Assembly (NCBI GenBank): GCA_017483605.1
Contig: JAFUWG010000026.1
Coordinates: forward strand, 1-64,000
Direction of reading: 5' to 3'
DNA: 64,000 nt
DNA from: Bacteroidaceae bacterium
GTDB lineage: Bacteria > Bacteroidota > Bacteroidia > Bacteroidales > Bacteroidaceae
Under the pieces are notes generated by a model, which saw only the letters and a list, made by a program, of their open reading frames with translations, was not told the origin of the DNA and ran no database searches. Below are positions 16,758 through 25,356 of the stretch, in pieces (the stretch's first letter is position 1; each line of letters starts with the position of its first letter). Made by a program: the position numbers and the translations under genes.

Positions 16758-18596
16758 ATGAACAAAAGAGCATGGTGGCTAACAGCCATTGGGGTGCTGA
16801 TGACGGGAAACTCCGTGTCGGCACAGGGAGACTGGAAACTCGCATGGAGCGAGGAGTTCAATACGGATGGGGCTTACAACCCGGAGGTGTGGGAACCGGA
16901 ACGAGGTTTTGTGAGGAATCATGAAGCCCAATGGTATCAGGGTGAGAATGCCTATCAGAAGGATGGGTGTTTGGTGATTGAAGCAAGGAAGGAGCACAGG
17001 GAGAATCCGCTGTATAGGGCTGAAGGAAGACGGGATTGGAAGAGTGAGCGGGAATGGGTTGAGTACACCTCTGCTTCTCTCACCACTCGCCGTTCGTTTT
17101 CGTTCCTCTACGGGCGGTTGGAGGTGCGTGCCAAAATCCCTACGGCTGGTGGTGCTTGGCCTGCCATCTGGCTCTTGGGCAAAGGGATGCCTTGGCCTTC
17201 GTGTGGTGAGATTGATGTGATGGAGTATTATCGCATCAATGGTGTTCCTCACATCTTGGCGAATGCTGCTTGGGGCAACGACCGTCAGTATGCTGCCGTT
17301 TGGAACTCGAAGAAGACACCTTTCAGCCACTTCACAGAACGCGACCCTCTGTGGGCAGAGAAGTTCCATACGTGGCGAATGGATTGGACAGAGGAAGCCC
17401 TCCGCATTTATTTGGATGATGAACTTCTCAACGACATCCCTTTGAGCCAAACCGTGAATGGCTCCATCGGTCAGCACCTCAACCCCTTCATGCGTCCGCA
17501 ATATCTGCTGTTGAACCTTGCCTTGGGTGGCGACAATGGCGGAGAGATTGACGATGAGGCTTTCCCCATGAAATACGAGATTGACTATGTGCGGGTCTAT
17601 CAGAAAGAAGGGATGCAAGTCTTCAAGGGGGATGCACAGGCGAATGACCGACAGAACCGCAACAGAAGACTTCGCACGGTGCCACGCGATTCCATCATCC
17701 TCTCTGATCCTTGCATCTTGGCTGACTCCCTTTCCCAGACCTACTACATGACGGGCACGGGCGGACAACTCTACACCAGCAAGGACTTGAACCTCTGGAC
17801 GGGCCCTTACCGGGTGGCAGAGACCGACCCCACCTCGTGGATGGGCGAACGTCCGCAGATTTGGGCGGCAGAACTGCATCAGTACAAAGGCAAATACTAC
17901 TACTTTGCCACCTTCACCAACAATGCCGTGAAGATTGATACGGTTCGCGGCAATGTCATCCCTCGTCGTGCCTCTCATGTGCTGGTCAGCGACAAGCCCG
18001 AAGGCCCTTATCGTCCGATGGCTGATGCCACTTATCTGCCCGAGAAACAACCTACGCTCGACGGCACTTTCTGGGTCGATGCCGATGGAAAGCCTTATAT
18101 GGTGTATTGTGGCGAATGGCTACAGAACTGGGATGGCACCATCGAGAAAATCGAGTTGAAACCCGACCTCAGCGGCTCCATCGGCGAAGGAAAAGTCCTC
18201 TTCCGTGCCTCAGCCTCTCCTTGGAGCCATGAGATAGAGGATGGCAAAGAGCGTCCCAACAAAGTGACCGATGGTCCTTATCTTTTCCGCACAGGCACAG
18301 GTCGTCTCGGCATGATTTGGACTTCGTGGATTGACGACATCTACACCCAAGGCGTTGCCTACTCTGAGAGTGGCACGCTGGATGGTCCGTGGGTGCAAGA
18401 GCCCCAACCCATCACCCCGCCCAACTTTGGTCATGGTATGCTCTTCCGCACCCTCGATGGTCGTTGGCTCATGTCTGTCCATAGCCACAAGAACATGAAT
18501 GGTCGCTACATCCGAGTGCCCCACCTCTTCGAGGTCGATTTGTCAGGCGACAAATTGGTGATTGGTAAGATGATAGAAGGAATGTACCAATATTAA
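16758..18596 (+). CDS. Secreted GH16-GH43 fusion glycoside hydrolase
   Basis: A signal peptide (WWLTAIGVLMTGNSVSA, cut before QGDW) is followed by a GH16 domain (about 25-275). Its catalytic motif GEIDVMEY places nucleophile and acid/base at E151 and E156, with D153 between. A GH43-like five-bladed propeller follows (about 310-605), with LSDPCILAD, ERPQIWAAELHQYKGKYYYF, DGTFWVDADGKPYMVY and VTDGPYLFRT. GH16 enzymes cut beta-1,3/1,4-glucans or galactans internally; GH43 enzymes trim arabinose, xylose or galactose. A two-step attack on one hemicellulose or arabinogalactan is inferred. At the expected GH43 acid site the motif reads TDGP rather than an E-containing one. The frame opens at a GTG (16,752), but the ATG at 16,758 is preferred. 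Confidence 0.87.
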   Translation: MNKRAWWLTAIGVLMTGNSVSAQGDWKLAWSEEFNTDGAYNPEVWEPERGFVRNHEAQWYQGENAYQKDGCLVIEARKEHRENPLYRAEGRRDWKSEREWVEYTSASLTTRRSFSFLYGRLEVRAKIPTAGGAWPAIWLLGKGMPWPSCGEIDVMEYYRINGVPHILANAAWGNDRQYAAVWNSKKTPFSHFTERDPLWAEKFHTWRMDWTEEALRIYLDDELLNDIPLSQTVNGSIGQHLNPFMRPQYLLLNLALGGDNGGEIDDEAFPMKYEIDYVRVYQKEGMQVFKGDAQANDRQNRNRRLRTVPRDSIILSDPCILADSLSQTYYMTGTGGQLYTSKDLNLWTGPYRVAETDPTSWMGERPQIWAAELHQYKGKYYYFATFTNNAVKIDTVRGNVIPRRASHVLVSDKPEGPYRPMADATYLPEKQPTLDGTFWVDADGKPYMVYCGEWLQNWDGTIEKIELKPDLSGSIGEGKVLFRASASPWSHEIEDGKERPNKVTDGPYLFRTGTGRLGMIWTSWIDDIYTQGVAYSESGTLDGPWVQEPQPITPPNFGHGMLFRTLDGRWLMSVHSHKNMNGRYIRVPHLFEVDLSGDKLVIGKMIEGMYQY

Positions 18597-18713
18597 AAGC
18601 CCTAAAATCGTATGGTCTTGTGGTTTATAAAACTGGAATGGACGTTTTTTGACGAATAAATTGCCTGCCTCAAAGTGGCGATTGCAGAAAAATCTTCTAT
18701 TTATGGGGCTTTC

Positions 18714-18746
18714 TTTCGGATGGTTAGGATTTTTTGAGTAATTTTG
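18714..18746 (+). promoter_or_regulatory. Promoter of the secreted protein at 18,913
   Basis: TAATTTTG (18,739-18,746) is a good -7 box; the -33 position holds TTTC (18,714-18,717), one base from consensus, 21 nt upstream. The gap 18,597-18,712 holds nothing else that I recognise. Confidence 0.5.
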
Positions 18747-18762
18747 CAGCGAAAATAAATTT

Positions 18763-18866
18763 TAGAGTAGTGAAGTAGTCGGTAGTGAAGTAGTTAAGCC
18801 GATACTTGGCATGACATTCGGCTTAACTCCTGAGCGAAGCGATAACTACTTAACTACTAAACTACC
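18763..18866 (+). repeat. ~105-bp leader repeat, copy 2
   Basis: This is the mirror of 3213-3319. The hairpin is perfect here: GTTAAGCCGA (18,793-18,802) pairs with TCGGCTTAAC (18,818-18,827) around TACTTGGCATGACAT. It lies between the promoter and the ATG at 18,913, so it would be transcribed as 5' UTR. A run of A-rich repeats (AACTCAAAAACTT type) fills the remaining 46 nt. Confidence 0.8.
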
Positions 18867-18912
18867 TTAAAAAGAGAACTCAAAAACTTACAAACTCAAA
18901 AAACTCACTTTT

Positions 18913-20109
18913 ATGAAGAAATTTTTACTTGCTTTTGTTGTGGCAATTGCCACGGTGGCTGGTGCTCATGCCCAGAGTTGGGAGTGGGGCACGGCTGTAT
19001 GGAACATTGAGGACGGAAGGGTGTTTGCCGACATTGACGAACTGAATGGCGAGGGCATCATCTTGACGTATCCCAATCCGACGGACTACACGCTGACGTT
19101 TCTGAACATTGTGGCAATCAACTATGACCTCTACGTGGATGATGCGACAGAACCTTTGCAGGAGGGGGCTTCGGCTCAGGCGAGCACGGTGGTGACATTG
19201 GGTTATCGCTTTGTGGAGGGTCACAAGTACAAGATTGTGACTCGGAAGGCTTTTCTGGCTCAGGCGAATCTGGCAACGTATCAGACGGACACGCTGTCGG
19301 TGAATGACACGGATTCCTACACGATTTCGTTCTCCATCAAGGGTCCTGAACAGGTGAAGACCATCGAAGTGGAGGGCACGCAGGCTCTGACCATTGTTGA
19401 CCAGGAGTATGACCTGACGTATTCGCTGGTGGACGTGGAGGGCATCAAGTCGGCTCTCGGCATCAGCGACATCAGCGAGGCTCGCACGTATGCGTTGAAC
19501 ACGAATGGTTCTTATTGCGAATATGAGTGGTATGGCCCCGACTATTTCGACGGCTGGAGGGATGCTGACGGCGAACTGACCACGTGGTATGGCGGTTATA
19601 ATCAGTATGACCATCACAACGCTTATCCTGCCGTCTATAGCATTCAGTTGAGCGAGGGTGCCGACTCGGTATATTACTACTTCTACGACTACTGGAAGGA
19701 GTATGACCCCAACGAGGCTGACGAGACGGGCGGCTCAAGCGTGGTGTCGAGCGGCAAGCGTCGTGCTCCCGAGACGTCGTATAACTCTGTCATTTGGGAC
19801 TGGGACAACGGCGACGGCACGGTGACGCAGTATAAGCGTAACTATCGCACGGACGAGGGCAAAGACTATAAGGCTGGCTTCATCTTCATTGCCAACGGAA
19901 AATCGGTGGTGCTGAATGCGACGCTGCACTTTGTGAGTCAGGAGGATTATGCTGCTTATCTTGCCAATGACGTGAAGGAGATTCCTGCTGCCAATCAGAA
20001 TGACGCGGAGGGCATCTACAGCCTGAGCGGTGTGCGTCTGAATGGTTTGCAGAAAGGTGTGAACATCGTCCGCACGAAGGAGGGTGTGAAGAAGGTGCTG
20101 GTGAAGTGA
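18913..20109 (+). CDS. Secreted protein of unknown function with KVLVK tail
   Basis: The 398-residue protein has a clear signal peptide (MKKFLLAFVVAIATVAGAHA, cut before QSWEW). The body is acidic and rich in Y, W, D and T, probably beta-structured, with no domain that I can name. It ends in GIYSLSGVRLNGLQKGVNIV and then KKVLVK, like the tails of type IX secretion cargo in this phylum and of two other genes here. It has its own promoter, the leader repeat in its 5' UTR, and a strong terminator, so it is a single-gene unit. Secretion to the surface or medium is inferred; function unknown. Confidence 0.8.
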   Translation: MKKFLLAFVVAIATVAGAHAQSWEWGTAVWNIEDGRVFADIDELNGEGIILTYPNPTDYTLTFLNIVAINYDLYVDDATEPLQEGASAQASTVVTLGYRFVEGHKYKIVTRKAFLAQANLATYQTDTLSVNDTDSYTISFSIKGPEQVKTIEVEGTQALTIVDQEYDLTYSLVDVEGIKSALGISDISEARTYALNTNGSYCEYEWYGPDYFDGWRDADGELTTWYGGYNQYDHHNAYPAVYSIQLSEGADSVYYYFYDYWKEYDPNEADETGGSSVVSSGKRRAPETSYNSVIWDWDNGDGTVTQYKRNYRTDEGKDYKAGFIFIANGKSVVLNATLHFVSQEDYAAYLANDVKEIPAANQNDAEGIYSLSGVRLNGLQKGVNIVRTKEGVKKVLVK

Positions 20110-20139
20110 TGGCGGCGATGCCTAAATGAGAAAAGAGAA

Positions 20140-20173
20140 AAGGGAAGTCAATGGCTTGGCTTCCCTTTTTTTG
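20140..20173 (+). terminator. Rho-independent terminator
   Basis: AAGGGAAG (20,140-20,147) pairs with CTTCCCTT (20,160-20,167), followed by a T-run. It ends the transcript of the secreted protein at 18,913. Confidence 0.85.
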
Positions 20174-20198
20174 ATGGTATTATGTGGTTTGCAAAGAA

Positions 20199-21353
20199 TC
20201 ATTGTCCTGGCATCTTTCCGTCCAAGGCGTTGACGATCATCTGAAGGAGTTCGTCGGTGGGACGGGAGAGTCGCATGTTGCCAACGGTGGTCTGTGCCTG
20301 TCGCTTGCCTGCCTTGATGTCCTTGAGACGCTCAAGGAGGATTTCCTTCATCTGTGCCTTGTACTTGGCATCGGCAGTAGGCTCGGAGAAGGGCTTTGTC
20401 CACTGGGCAAGTTGCATGTCGGTGGCATCGAGTGCCTTGTTGGAGAGGTACTCTTTGATGTAGCCAAGATAGTTTTTGTAGTTCTTCTGCTTGTCGGACA
20501 GGGTGATGAGGGTGGAGAGGCGGTAGTGGTCGGCATTGGGGATGCTTAAGTCTTTCAGCAGGGCGTTGAACTGGTCAAACTTCTGCTGGTCGAGGGTGGC
20601 TGTGCCGTTTTCTTCGCTGATGACCTGTCGCTGGAAGTTCTGCAGGACATTCTGAATCTTCATGTCAACGGGCATTTCGCCGATTTGTGCCTTGAGGTCT
20701 GCAGGGTTCTTCGCCGTGTAGATGAAGGACTTGGCGAAGGGGCTGTTGATGCTACGCATGAAAATCATACGAAGGGTGCTGTCGGCAGCAAAGGTGCTCT
20801 CTTTGCCGTCGAGGATGGCTTCTGCCACCAGGTTGGCTTCGTCGTTCTTGTAGGAGGCATTGAGACTCTTCAGGTATTCTTGCAGGAACAGAGGGTCGCG
20901 GTCGCCGCTGTCCCAACGTGCCTTGAGGTTGGCAGAGGAGTTGTCCTTGCTCTTCTCGTCCACATTCTTGATAAAATCTTCGGCACTGCTGCCGCCGAGG
21001 AAACGTCCGATTTCCTGTGCGTCGGCATTGAAGATGACGAAGGTGGGGTATGCCTGAATCTGGAGTTTCTTGGCAAGGGGTGCTCCGTATTCGCTCTCCA
21101 TGTCAATCTGTAGGTTGATGAACTTGGGGTTCATGTAGTTGCCGACCAGTTCTTGTGGGAAGACGTCGCGTGCCATCTTCTTGCAGGGACCGCACCAGGT
21201 GGTGAAGCAGTCGAGGAAGATGAGTTTGTTTTCCGCCTTAGCCTTGGCTGAGGCTTGTTCGAGTGTGGTGCCGGCTGGTTCGAAAACCATGCCTTGTGCC
21301 ATCATGGCGAGAGTTGCCACGAGGCTCATCAATGTAATGGATAGTCTTTTCAT
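20199..21353 (-). CDS. Periplasmic thioredoxin-fold protein
   Basis: The 384-residue protein has a signal peptide (ITLMSLVATLAMMAQG) and an N-terminal thioredoxin domain. The active site is WCGPC (53-57) in LIFLDCFTTWCGPCKKM, and a downstream cis-proline region reads IQAYPTFVIF. The last ~220 residues are helical and charged and not recognised. Such proteins act as periplasmic disulfide reductants or isomerases. It follows the PKD-like lipoprotein by 71 nt on the same strand and is probably the last gene of the SusCD operon. Its leader (21,354-21,424) consists of A-rich repeats on the coding strand (AACTTAAAAA/AACTCAAAAA). Confidence 0.83.
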   Translation of the reverse strand: MKRLSITLMSLVATLAMMAQGMVFEPAGTTLEQASAKAKAENKLIFLDCFTTWCGPCKKMARDVFPQELVGNYMNPKFINLQIDMESEYGAPLAKKLQIQAYPTFVIFNADAQEIGRFLGGSSAEDFIKNVDEKSKDNSSANLKARWDSGDRDPLFLQEYLKSLNASYKNDEANLVAEAILDGKESTFAADSTLRMIFMRSINSPFAKSFIYTAKNPADLKAQIGEMPVDMKIQNVLQNFQRQVISEENGTATLDQQKFDQFNALLKDLSIPNADHYRLSTLITLSDKQKNYKNYLGYIKEYLSNKALDATDMQLAQWTKPFSEPTADAKYKAQMKEILLERLKDIKAGKRQAQTTVGNMRLSRPTDELLQMIVNALDGKMPGQ

Positions 21354-21424
21354 ATTTGAGTTTTCAGGTTTTTGAGTTCGTGAGTTTTTAAGTTTTTAAG
21401 TTTGTGGGTTTTTAAGTTTTTTTG

Positions 21425-23053
21425 TTATTGGAGTGAGAATTTCCATGCCATGTCCTTGACTTTTCCGGGGATGGGGTAGTCGTAGGAGGTGTTGGTGTTG
21501 AGGATACCGCTGGCAGGGTTGATGAGGTATTCGTACACGTGTCCCTGCTGGGTCTTTTCGTTCCATGTGGCGATATGTACGAGGTTGTCGGAGCGTGGCA
21601 CCATGCCGTAGCCATACACGGTGCCGTGGTAGTATTTCATGATGCGGACACAGGTCACTTCCTCGTCGGCAGAAGGTGCCGTCCAGGCTTCGGTGGCTGG
21701 CAGTTTGCTGTCGTATGCAAAGTTATAGACCTTGTTGCCGGCGGTGTAGTAGATGAAGTTACCTACGTGGCTGGCAGAGATAGAGGTGGCGTTGGCGATG
21801 TCGGGACAGAGGTCGTCCATCGGATAAAGCCCTACACCGATGTTGCGGTCGGAAGGCACGGAGGAAGAGAAGTTGGTGACAGCCAGATAGCGTGATTGTC
21901 CACGAGACATGATGAGGTAGTCGTAGGGACGCAAACCTACGCCTTGGCTGGTGCCTTTGCCCCAGTCTGCCATGACGAAATCCATGCCTGTGTTGTTGAT
22001 GTCGAAGGCAGCCACAGAGAGGTCTTGCGGCTCGAAGTATTCGAGTTGTGCCGAGTTGTAGGCAGCATAGCGGAACTGTTGATGGGTTTGGTCGTACACC
22101 ACAATGCCGTAGTTGAGCGTGTTGGGCACTTCGGCATTCCACGGAGCCAGTTCGCCGATGCCGTCGGCAAACTTCGGCACACCAAATCGGGTGGTGCGTC
22201 CTTCGGTGGCACTGAAGGAGTAGGTGTTGGTGTAGATGGTGTTGTTGTTGAGCAGCACTTCCGAACTCTGTCCTGACATGACACCTGAGCCGTGTTCGCC
22301 ATACCAAGTGGGCTTCATCGTGGTAGGTGCCTCGTGGAAGAACTCTGGGAATTCAAGTGCTTTCTCAATACCGTTTTCGCTCACACCCACCAAGGTGTAA
22401 TCGGTACAAAGTCCCACGTAGTTGTTGCCCGAGGCGAGAGACACAGCGATGTCGAGGCATCGGATGGGGTGTCCTTGCAGGGGTTCACCATTCGTGGTTT
22501 CGTAGAGGTTGGTGTAGTAACGGTTATAATTCACATTGAGTTTTGTCCAAGGGTTATAGATGAGGGCAAGGTCGGAATAGCCAGGGAGGTCAGCACGTTC
22601 GTAGAAGACCATCCATCCGCCGTCAAACACTTCGCTGACAGCCACGGGGATGCGGAAGAACTGGCGAATGCCGTCATTGCGATTGGTGACGACGAGTTGT
22701 ACGAAGTAGTTGCCGCCCGTGCGACTGATGACGGCATTGAGGATACGCTCGTGACCAATCGTATCGACAACGGCACTGGAACCAGAGCCGGAAGTGGCAC
22801 TGAAGATGGTCCACTGGTAGTCGAGCGGTGCCAATGCAGGGTCGGTCACCTCTTTGCCTTCAAAGTAAACCTTGGGGGCGAGCACCAAAGTGTCGAACCG
22901 CATGATGGCATATTCCGATTGGATGCCAGCATCGACGGTATCGATGGCAACCACTTCCAAGTCGTGATAGTCATAGTTGCCCTTGTCTTCATAACATGCC
23001 GTAGCCGTAAAGGTCAGGAGGCATGCTGTCAGTATGGATTGAAACTGTTTCAT
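21425..23053 (-). CDS. PKD-like surface lipoprotein of the SusCD operon
   Basis: The 542-residue lipoprotein has a lipobox TATAC (Cys20) followed by CYEDKGNYDYHDL, the characteristic start of the PKD-like (PF16407-type) family. A PKD-like beta-sandwich lies at about 40-140 (LAPLDYQWTIFSATSG...GGNYFVQLVVTNR). The rest (about 150-540) looks like a beta-propeller-type domain with repeated tyrosine-rich strands. Such proteins are accessory surface lipoproteins of some SusC/SusD importers. It starts 12 nt after the DUF4843 gene, so they are co-translated. The ligand is unknown. Confidence 0.83.
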   Translation of the reverse strand: MKQFQSILTACLLTFTATACYEDKGNYDYHDLEVVAIDTVDAGIQSEYAIMRFDTLVLAPKVYFEGKEVTDPALAPLDYQWTIFSATSGSGSSAVVDTIGHERILNAVISRTGGNYFVQLVVTNRNDGIRQFFRIPVAVSEVFDGGWMVFYERADLPGYSDLALIYNPWTKLNVNYNRYYTNLYETTNGEPLQGHPIRCLDIAVSLASGNNYVGLCTDYTLVGVSENGIEKALEFPEFFHEAPTTMKPTWYGEHGSGVMSGQSSEVLLNNNTIYTNTYSFSATEGRTTRFGVPKFADGIGELAPWNAEVPNTLNYGIVVYDQTHQQFRYAAYNSAQLEYFEPQDLSVAAFDINNTGMDFVMADWGKGTSQGVGLRPYDYLIMSRGQSRYLAVTNFSSSVPSDRNIGVGLYPMDDLCPDIANATSISASHVGNFIYYTAGNKVYNFAYDSKLPATEAWTAPSADEEVTCVRIMKYYHGTVYGYGMVPRSDNLVHIATWNEKTQQGHVYEYLINPASGILNTNTSYDYPIPGKVKDMAWKFSLQ

Positions 23054-23065
23054 TGTGTAGTGCGG

Positions 23066-23848
23066 TTAGAAGGTTACAGGAGTGCCAAACTCGTCTGTCA
23101 GCGGTGTGTCGTGCGTGGCGTTATACTCGTTCAGAGCACGCTGCATGACTTGCTGCAGATAGACGGCATAAACGGCGGAGACGACGTTTGTTTCCTCGTC
23201 GTAAGCAGTTTGGGTGTTATAGTTGATTTCGAAGTCGATGAGCCCGAGGTGCTCAATCATGAACTGATACTTGACACGGCTGTAGATGCCGAAGTATCGG
23301 GAGAGGGGCACGCGGGGATAGTTGGCTTCATCCCAGTTGTCGGGCTTGGCAAGATAGTTCTTCAGAATGACCGTAAAGGTCTGGTGATTCTCTGTGCCGA
23401 TGGCAAAGTCGTCGTTGCTGACCACTCGGAAATTGACGCTGCCGTCGCGGGTGGTGAAGAGTGTGGGGTCGGCAAGTTGCTGGGTGTTGAAATAGACCTT
23501 GTAGGTGCCGCCGATTTCTCCTGCTGGAATCACGTATTCTTCAGTGCGGATGGTGCTGCTCATTTGGTCGTAGTCGCCTCCGTATGCCTCCAGACGGAAC
23601 GTGCGGTCGTGGTCGGCAGGCATTCCGCTGATTTGTGCATAGAAGGTGACGCTGCCCTCCTCGTAGGCATAGGAATAGTTGTAGGTAGTTGATTCGTAAA
23701 CGACTCCAGCCGCATTTCCCACCCAGATGTTGAGGGCTGTGAGCGAGGTGTCATAGGAGGAAATATCGTCTTTGGAACAGCCCCCCAGCCCCCAAAGGGG
23801 GAGGGCTAACGCAATCCACGTACAAATATGTTTAAGTTGTCTCTTCAT
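23066..23848 (-). CDS. DUF4843 lipoprotein of the SusCD operon
   Basis: The 260-residue lipoprotein has signal sequence and lipobox LPLWGLGGC followed by SKDDISSYD. The DUF4843 pattern follows: FYAQISGMPADHDRTFRLEA, IPAGEIGGTYKVYFN and the C-terminal region around YPRVPLSRYFGIYSRVKYQF. DUF4843 proteins accompany SusC/SusD pairs and probably form part of the outer-membrane uptake complex. The codons for the lipobox coincide with a GC-rich palindromic repeat (23,781-23,805) whose inverted partner lies just before the gene (23,895-23,925). Confidence 0.85.
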   Translation of the reverse strand: MKRQLKHICTWIALALPLWGLGGCSKDDISSYDTSLTALNIWVGNAAGVVYESTTYNYSYAYEEGSVTFYAQISGMPADHDRTFRLEAYGGDYDQMSSTIRTEEYVIPAGEIGGTYKVYFNTQQLADPTLFTTRDGSVNFRVVSNDDFAIGTENHQTFTVILKNYLAKPDNWDEANYPRVPLSRYFGIYSRVKYQFMIEHLGLIDFEINYNTQTAYDEETNVVSAVYAVYLQQVMQRALNEYNATHDTPLTDEFGTPVTF

Positions 23849-23925
23849 TCTATTGATGTATTAGTGAAAAATTAGGGTGTGGCTAACGCTGCGAATGCCC
23901 TCCCCTTTTGGGATGGGGGCTTTAT
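23781..23925. repeat. Inverted pair of GC-rich CCCTCCCC/GGGGG repeats
   Basis: 23,781-23,805 (CCCCCCAGCCCCCAAAGGGG and on) and 23,895-23,925 (GCCCTCCCCTTTTGGGATGGG and on) are related sequences in opposite orientation. One lies in the signal-peptide codons of the DUF4843 gene and one in the junction with susD. Both are next to GGCTAACGC (23,804-23,812 and 23,882-23,890). Confidence 0.55.
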
Positions 23926-25349
23926 TTATTATCTTCACGTTGTGCGGATTCTGTTTCTGTAATCGGAAGCGGGAAGGTGTACACCTTTTCTGCCACGGCA
24001 TCCACGCCAGAGTAGAGAATGTTGGTGCGATTCAGACGTTTGTAGAGGAAGAAGAGTTGCCCTTCGCCAAGGAATTCGCGGCGATACTCCCGAATCAGTT
24101 CCAGATAGTAGTCTGTGGGGAGTTCGTCAAGTGCAGGGAGGTTGCGAGCCACACGCAACCGGTTCAACGTCGCCTTGGCTGCATCGGTGTTGCCGTTGCG
24201 ATACTCCACCTCGCTCTTGATGAGGTACATTTCCGACACACGGAGGAGCGGCATCTTATACATATAATATAGATTGTTGCCGCTTGGGGCATCATACTTC
24301 ATCAGGTAACGGTTGTTGGCATGAGTGGCAGAACCCGACTTGAAGAGGAATGTGTAGCGATAATCTTGTGTGGCATTGTCGAAGTAGTCGAGCAGACGGT
24401 CACGAGTGACAGCAAAACTGTACTGAGAGCCGTCGGAAAAGAACTGGTCGGCAATGTCGGCAGTGAGGGTGAGGTTGTTGAGGGCGAAGAGGTGCTCGTC
24501 TGCCATGCAGCGGTCATAACCCACTTGCAGGTTGGCGACACTTGCCCAAGGGAACTTGTCAGAGTTGATGACCTCGTTGGCGGCATCGAGAGCCTTGCCG
24601 TATTCGCCTGTCCACATATACACCCTTGCCTCCATGCCTTTCACCGCATAGTAGTTGAGATGTAGTTGGCGATTGAGCAGATAGCCGTTGTCCACCGATT
24701 CGGTGATTTCACGGTCTGTTACGATAGGGTCGGAAGTCTTCAGCAAGGCTTCGGCAGCCAAAAGGTCTTCCAACACCTTCTCCGCCACCTCATGCACAGT
24801 CAACTGAGGAAAGACCCTGTAACTAAGAGCGGTGCTGTAGGGGATGGAGGGCTGATTGGGGTTGACCGCATAACTGACACCGAAGCATCGCAGCAGGTCG
24901 AAATGCAGGAAAGCACGGAGTGCCAACGCTTCACCCTTGATGACATCGTGGTTATCTGTCGAGAAGAGTTTCGGATTGTCGTCGATGTGAGCCAAGAGGT
25001 TGTTCACATTGGCAATGCCGCTGTAACTGTTTGCCCAGATGTTGCGAATGGAACTGGTGGGGTAGGCGGCATCGTAGTTGTAAGCGGCGGCATCGTCATA
25101 TTGGGCAGAATAGTAAAAGTCCCATTCCTGCCCCAACACACCGAGGAAGCCGTATGTGAGTTCTTTCGTATAGGTAGAGGTGGATACCATCGACGAGTAA
25201 ACACCCGCCAACGCCTCCTTGTAGCCGCTTTCCGTCTCAAACAGTTCGGTGTCCTCCACCTGAGAGCGTGGCTGCACGTCAAGCCAGTCGTTGCAAGCCC
25301 CCAACAAGAGGCTTGTAGCCATGAGTGTGATATAATGTAGATATTTCAT
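23922..25349 (-). CDS. SusD/RagB family surface lipoprotein
   Basis: The 475-residue lipoprotein has lipobox LLGAC (Cys19) and the SusD N-terminus NDWLDVQPRSQVEDTELFET. The TPR-rich helical family pattern follows (GEALALRAFLHFDLLRCFG near residue 145; MPLLRVSEMYLIKSEVEYR near 380; LIREYRREFLGEGQLFFLYKR near the end). SusD proteins form a lid over the SusC pore and bind the imported nutrient. It starts 7 nt after the SusC gene. The unusual partners of this operon (DUF4843, PKD-like, thioredoxin) recall, from memory, the four-component BT2261-2264 SusCD complex, which carried peptides, so peptide rather than glycan import is possible. Confidence 0.93.
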   Translation of the reverse strand: MKYLHYITLMATSLLLGACNDWLDVQPRSQVEDTELFETESGYKEALAGVYSSMVSTSTYTKELTYGFLGVLGQEWDFYYSAQYDDAAAYNYDAAYPTSSIRNIWANSYSGIANVNNLLAHIDDNPKLFSTDNHDVIKGEALALRAFLHFDLLRCFGVSYAVNPNQPSIPYSTALSYRVFPQLTVHEVAEKVLEDLLAAEALLKTSDPIVTDREITESVDNGYLLNRQLHLNYYAVKGMEARVYMWTGEYGKALDAANEVINSDKFPWASVANLQVGYDRCMADEHLFALNNLTLTADIADQFFSDGSQYSFAVTRDRLLDYFDNATQDYRYTFLFKSGSATHANNRYLMKYDAPSGNNLYYMYKMPLLRVSEMYLIKSEVEYRNGNTDAAKATLNRLRVARNLPALDELPTDYYLELIREYRREFLGEGQLFFLYKRLNRTNILYSGVDAVAEKVYTFPLPITETESAQREDNK

Positions 25350-25356
25350 GTTGACT

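Noticed and set aside
16779..18050. 423-codon minus-strand frame opposite the GH16-GH43 gene
   Set aside because: Antisense shadow; the plus-strand enzyme has a signal peptide and catalytic motifs.
22292..23692. 466-codon plus-strand frame opposite the PKD-like and DUF4843 genes
   Set aside because: It spans two genes of the SusCD operon in antisense and has no recognisable features.
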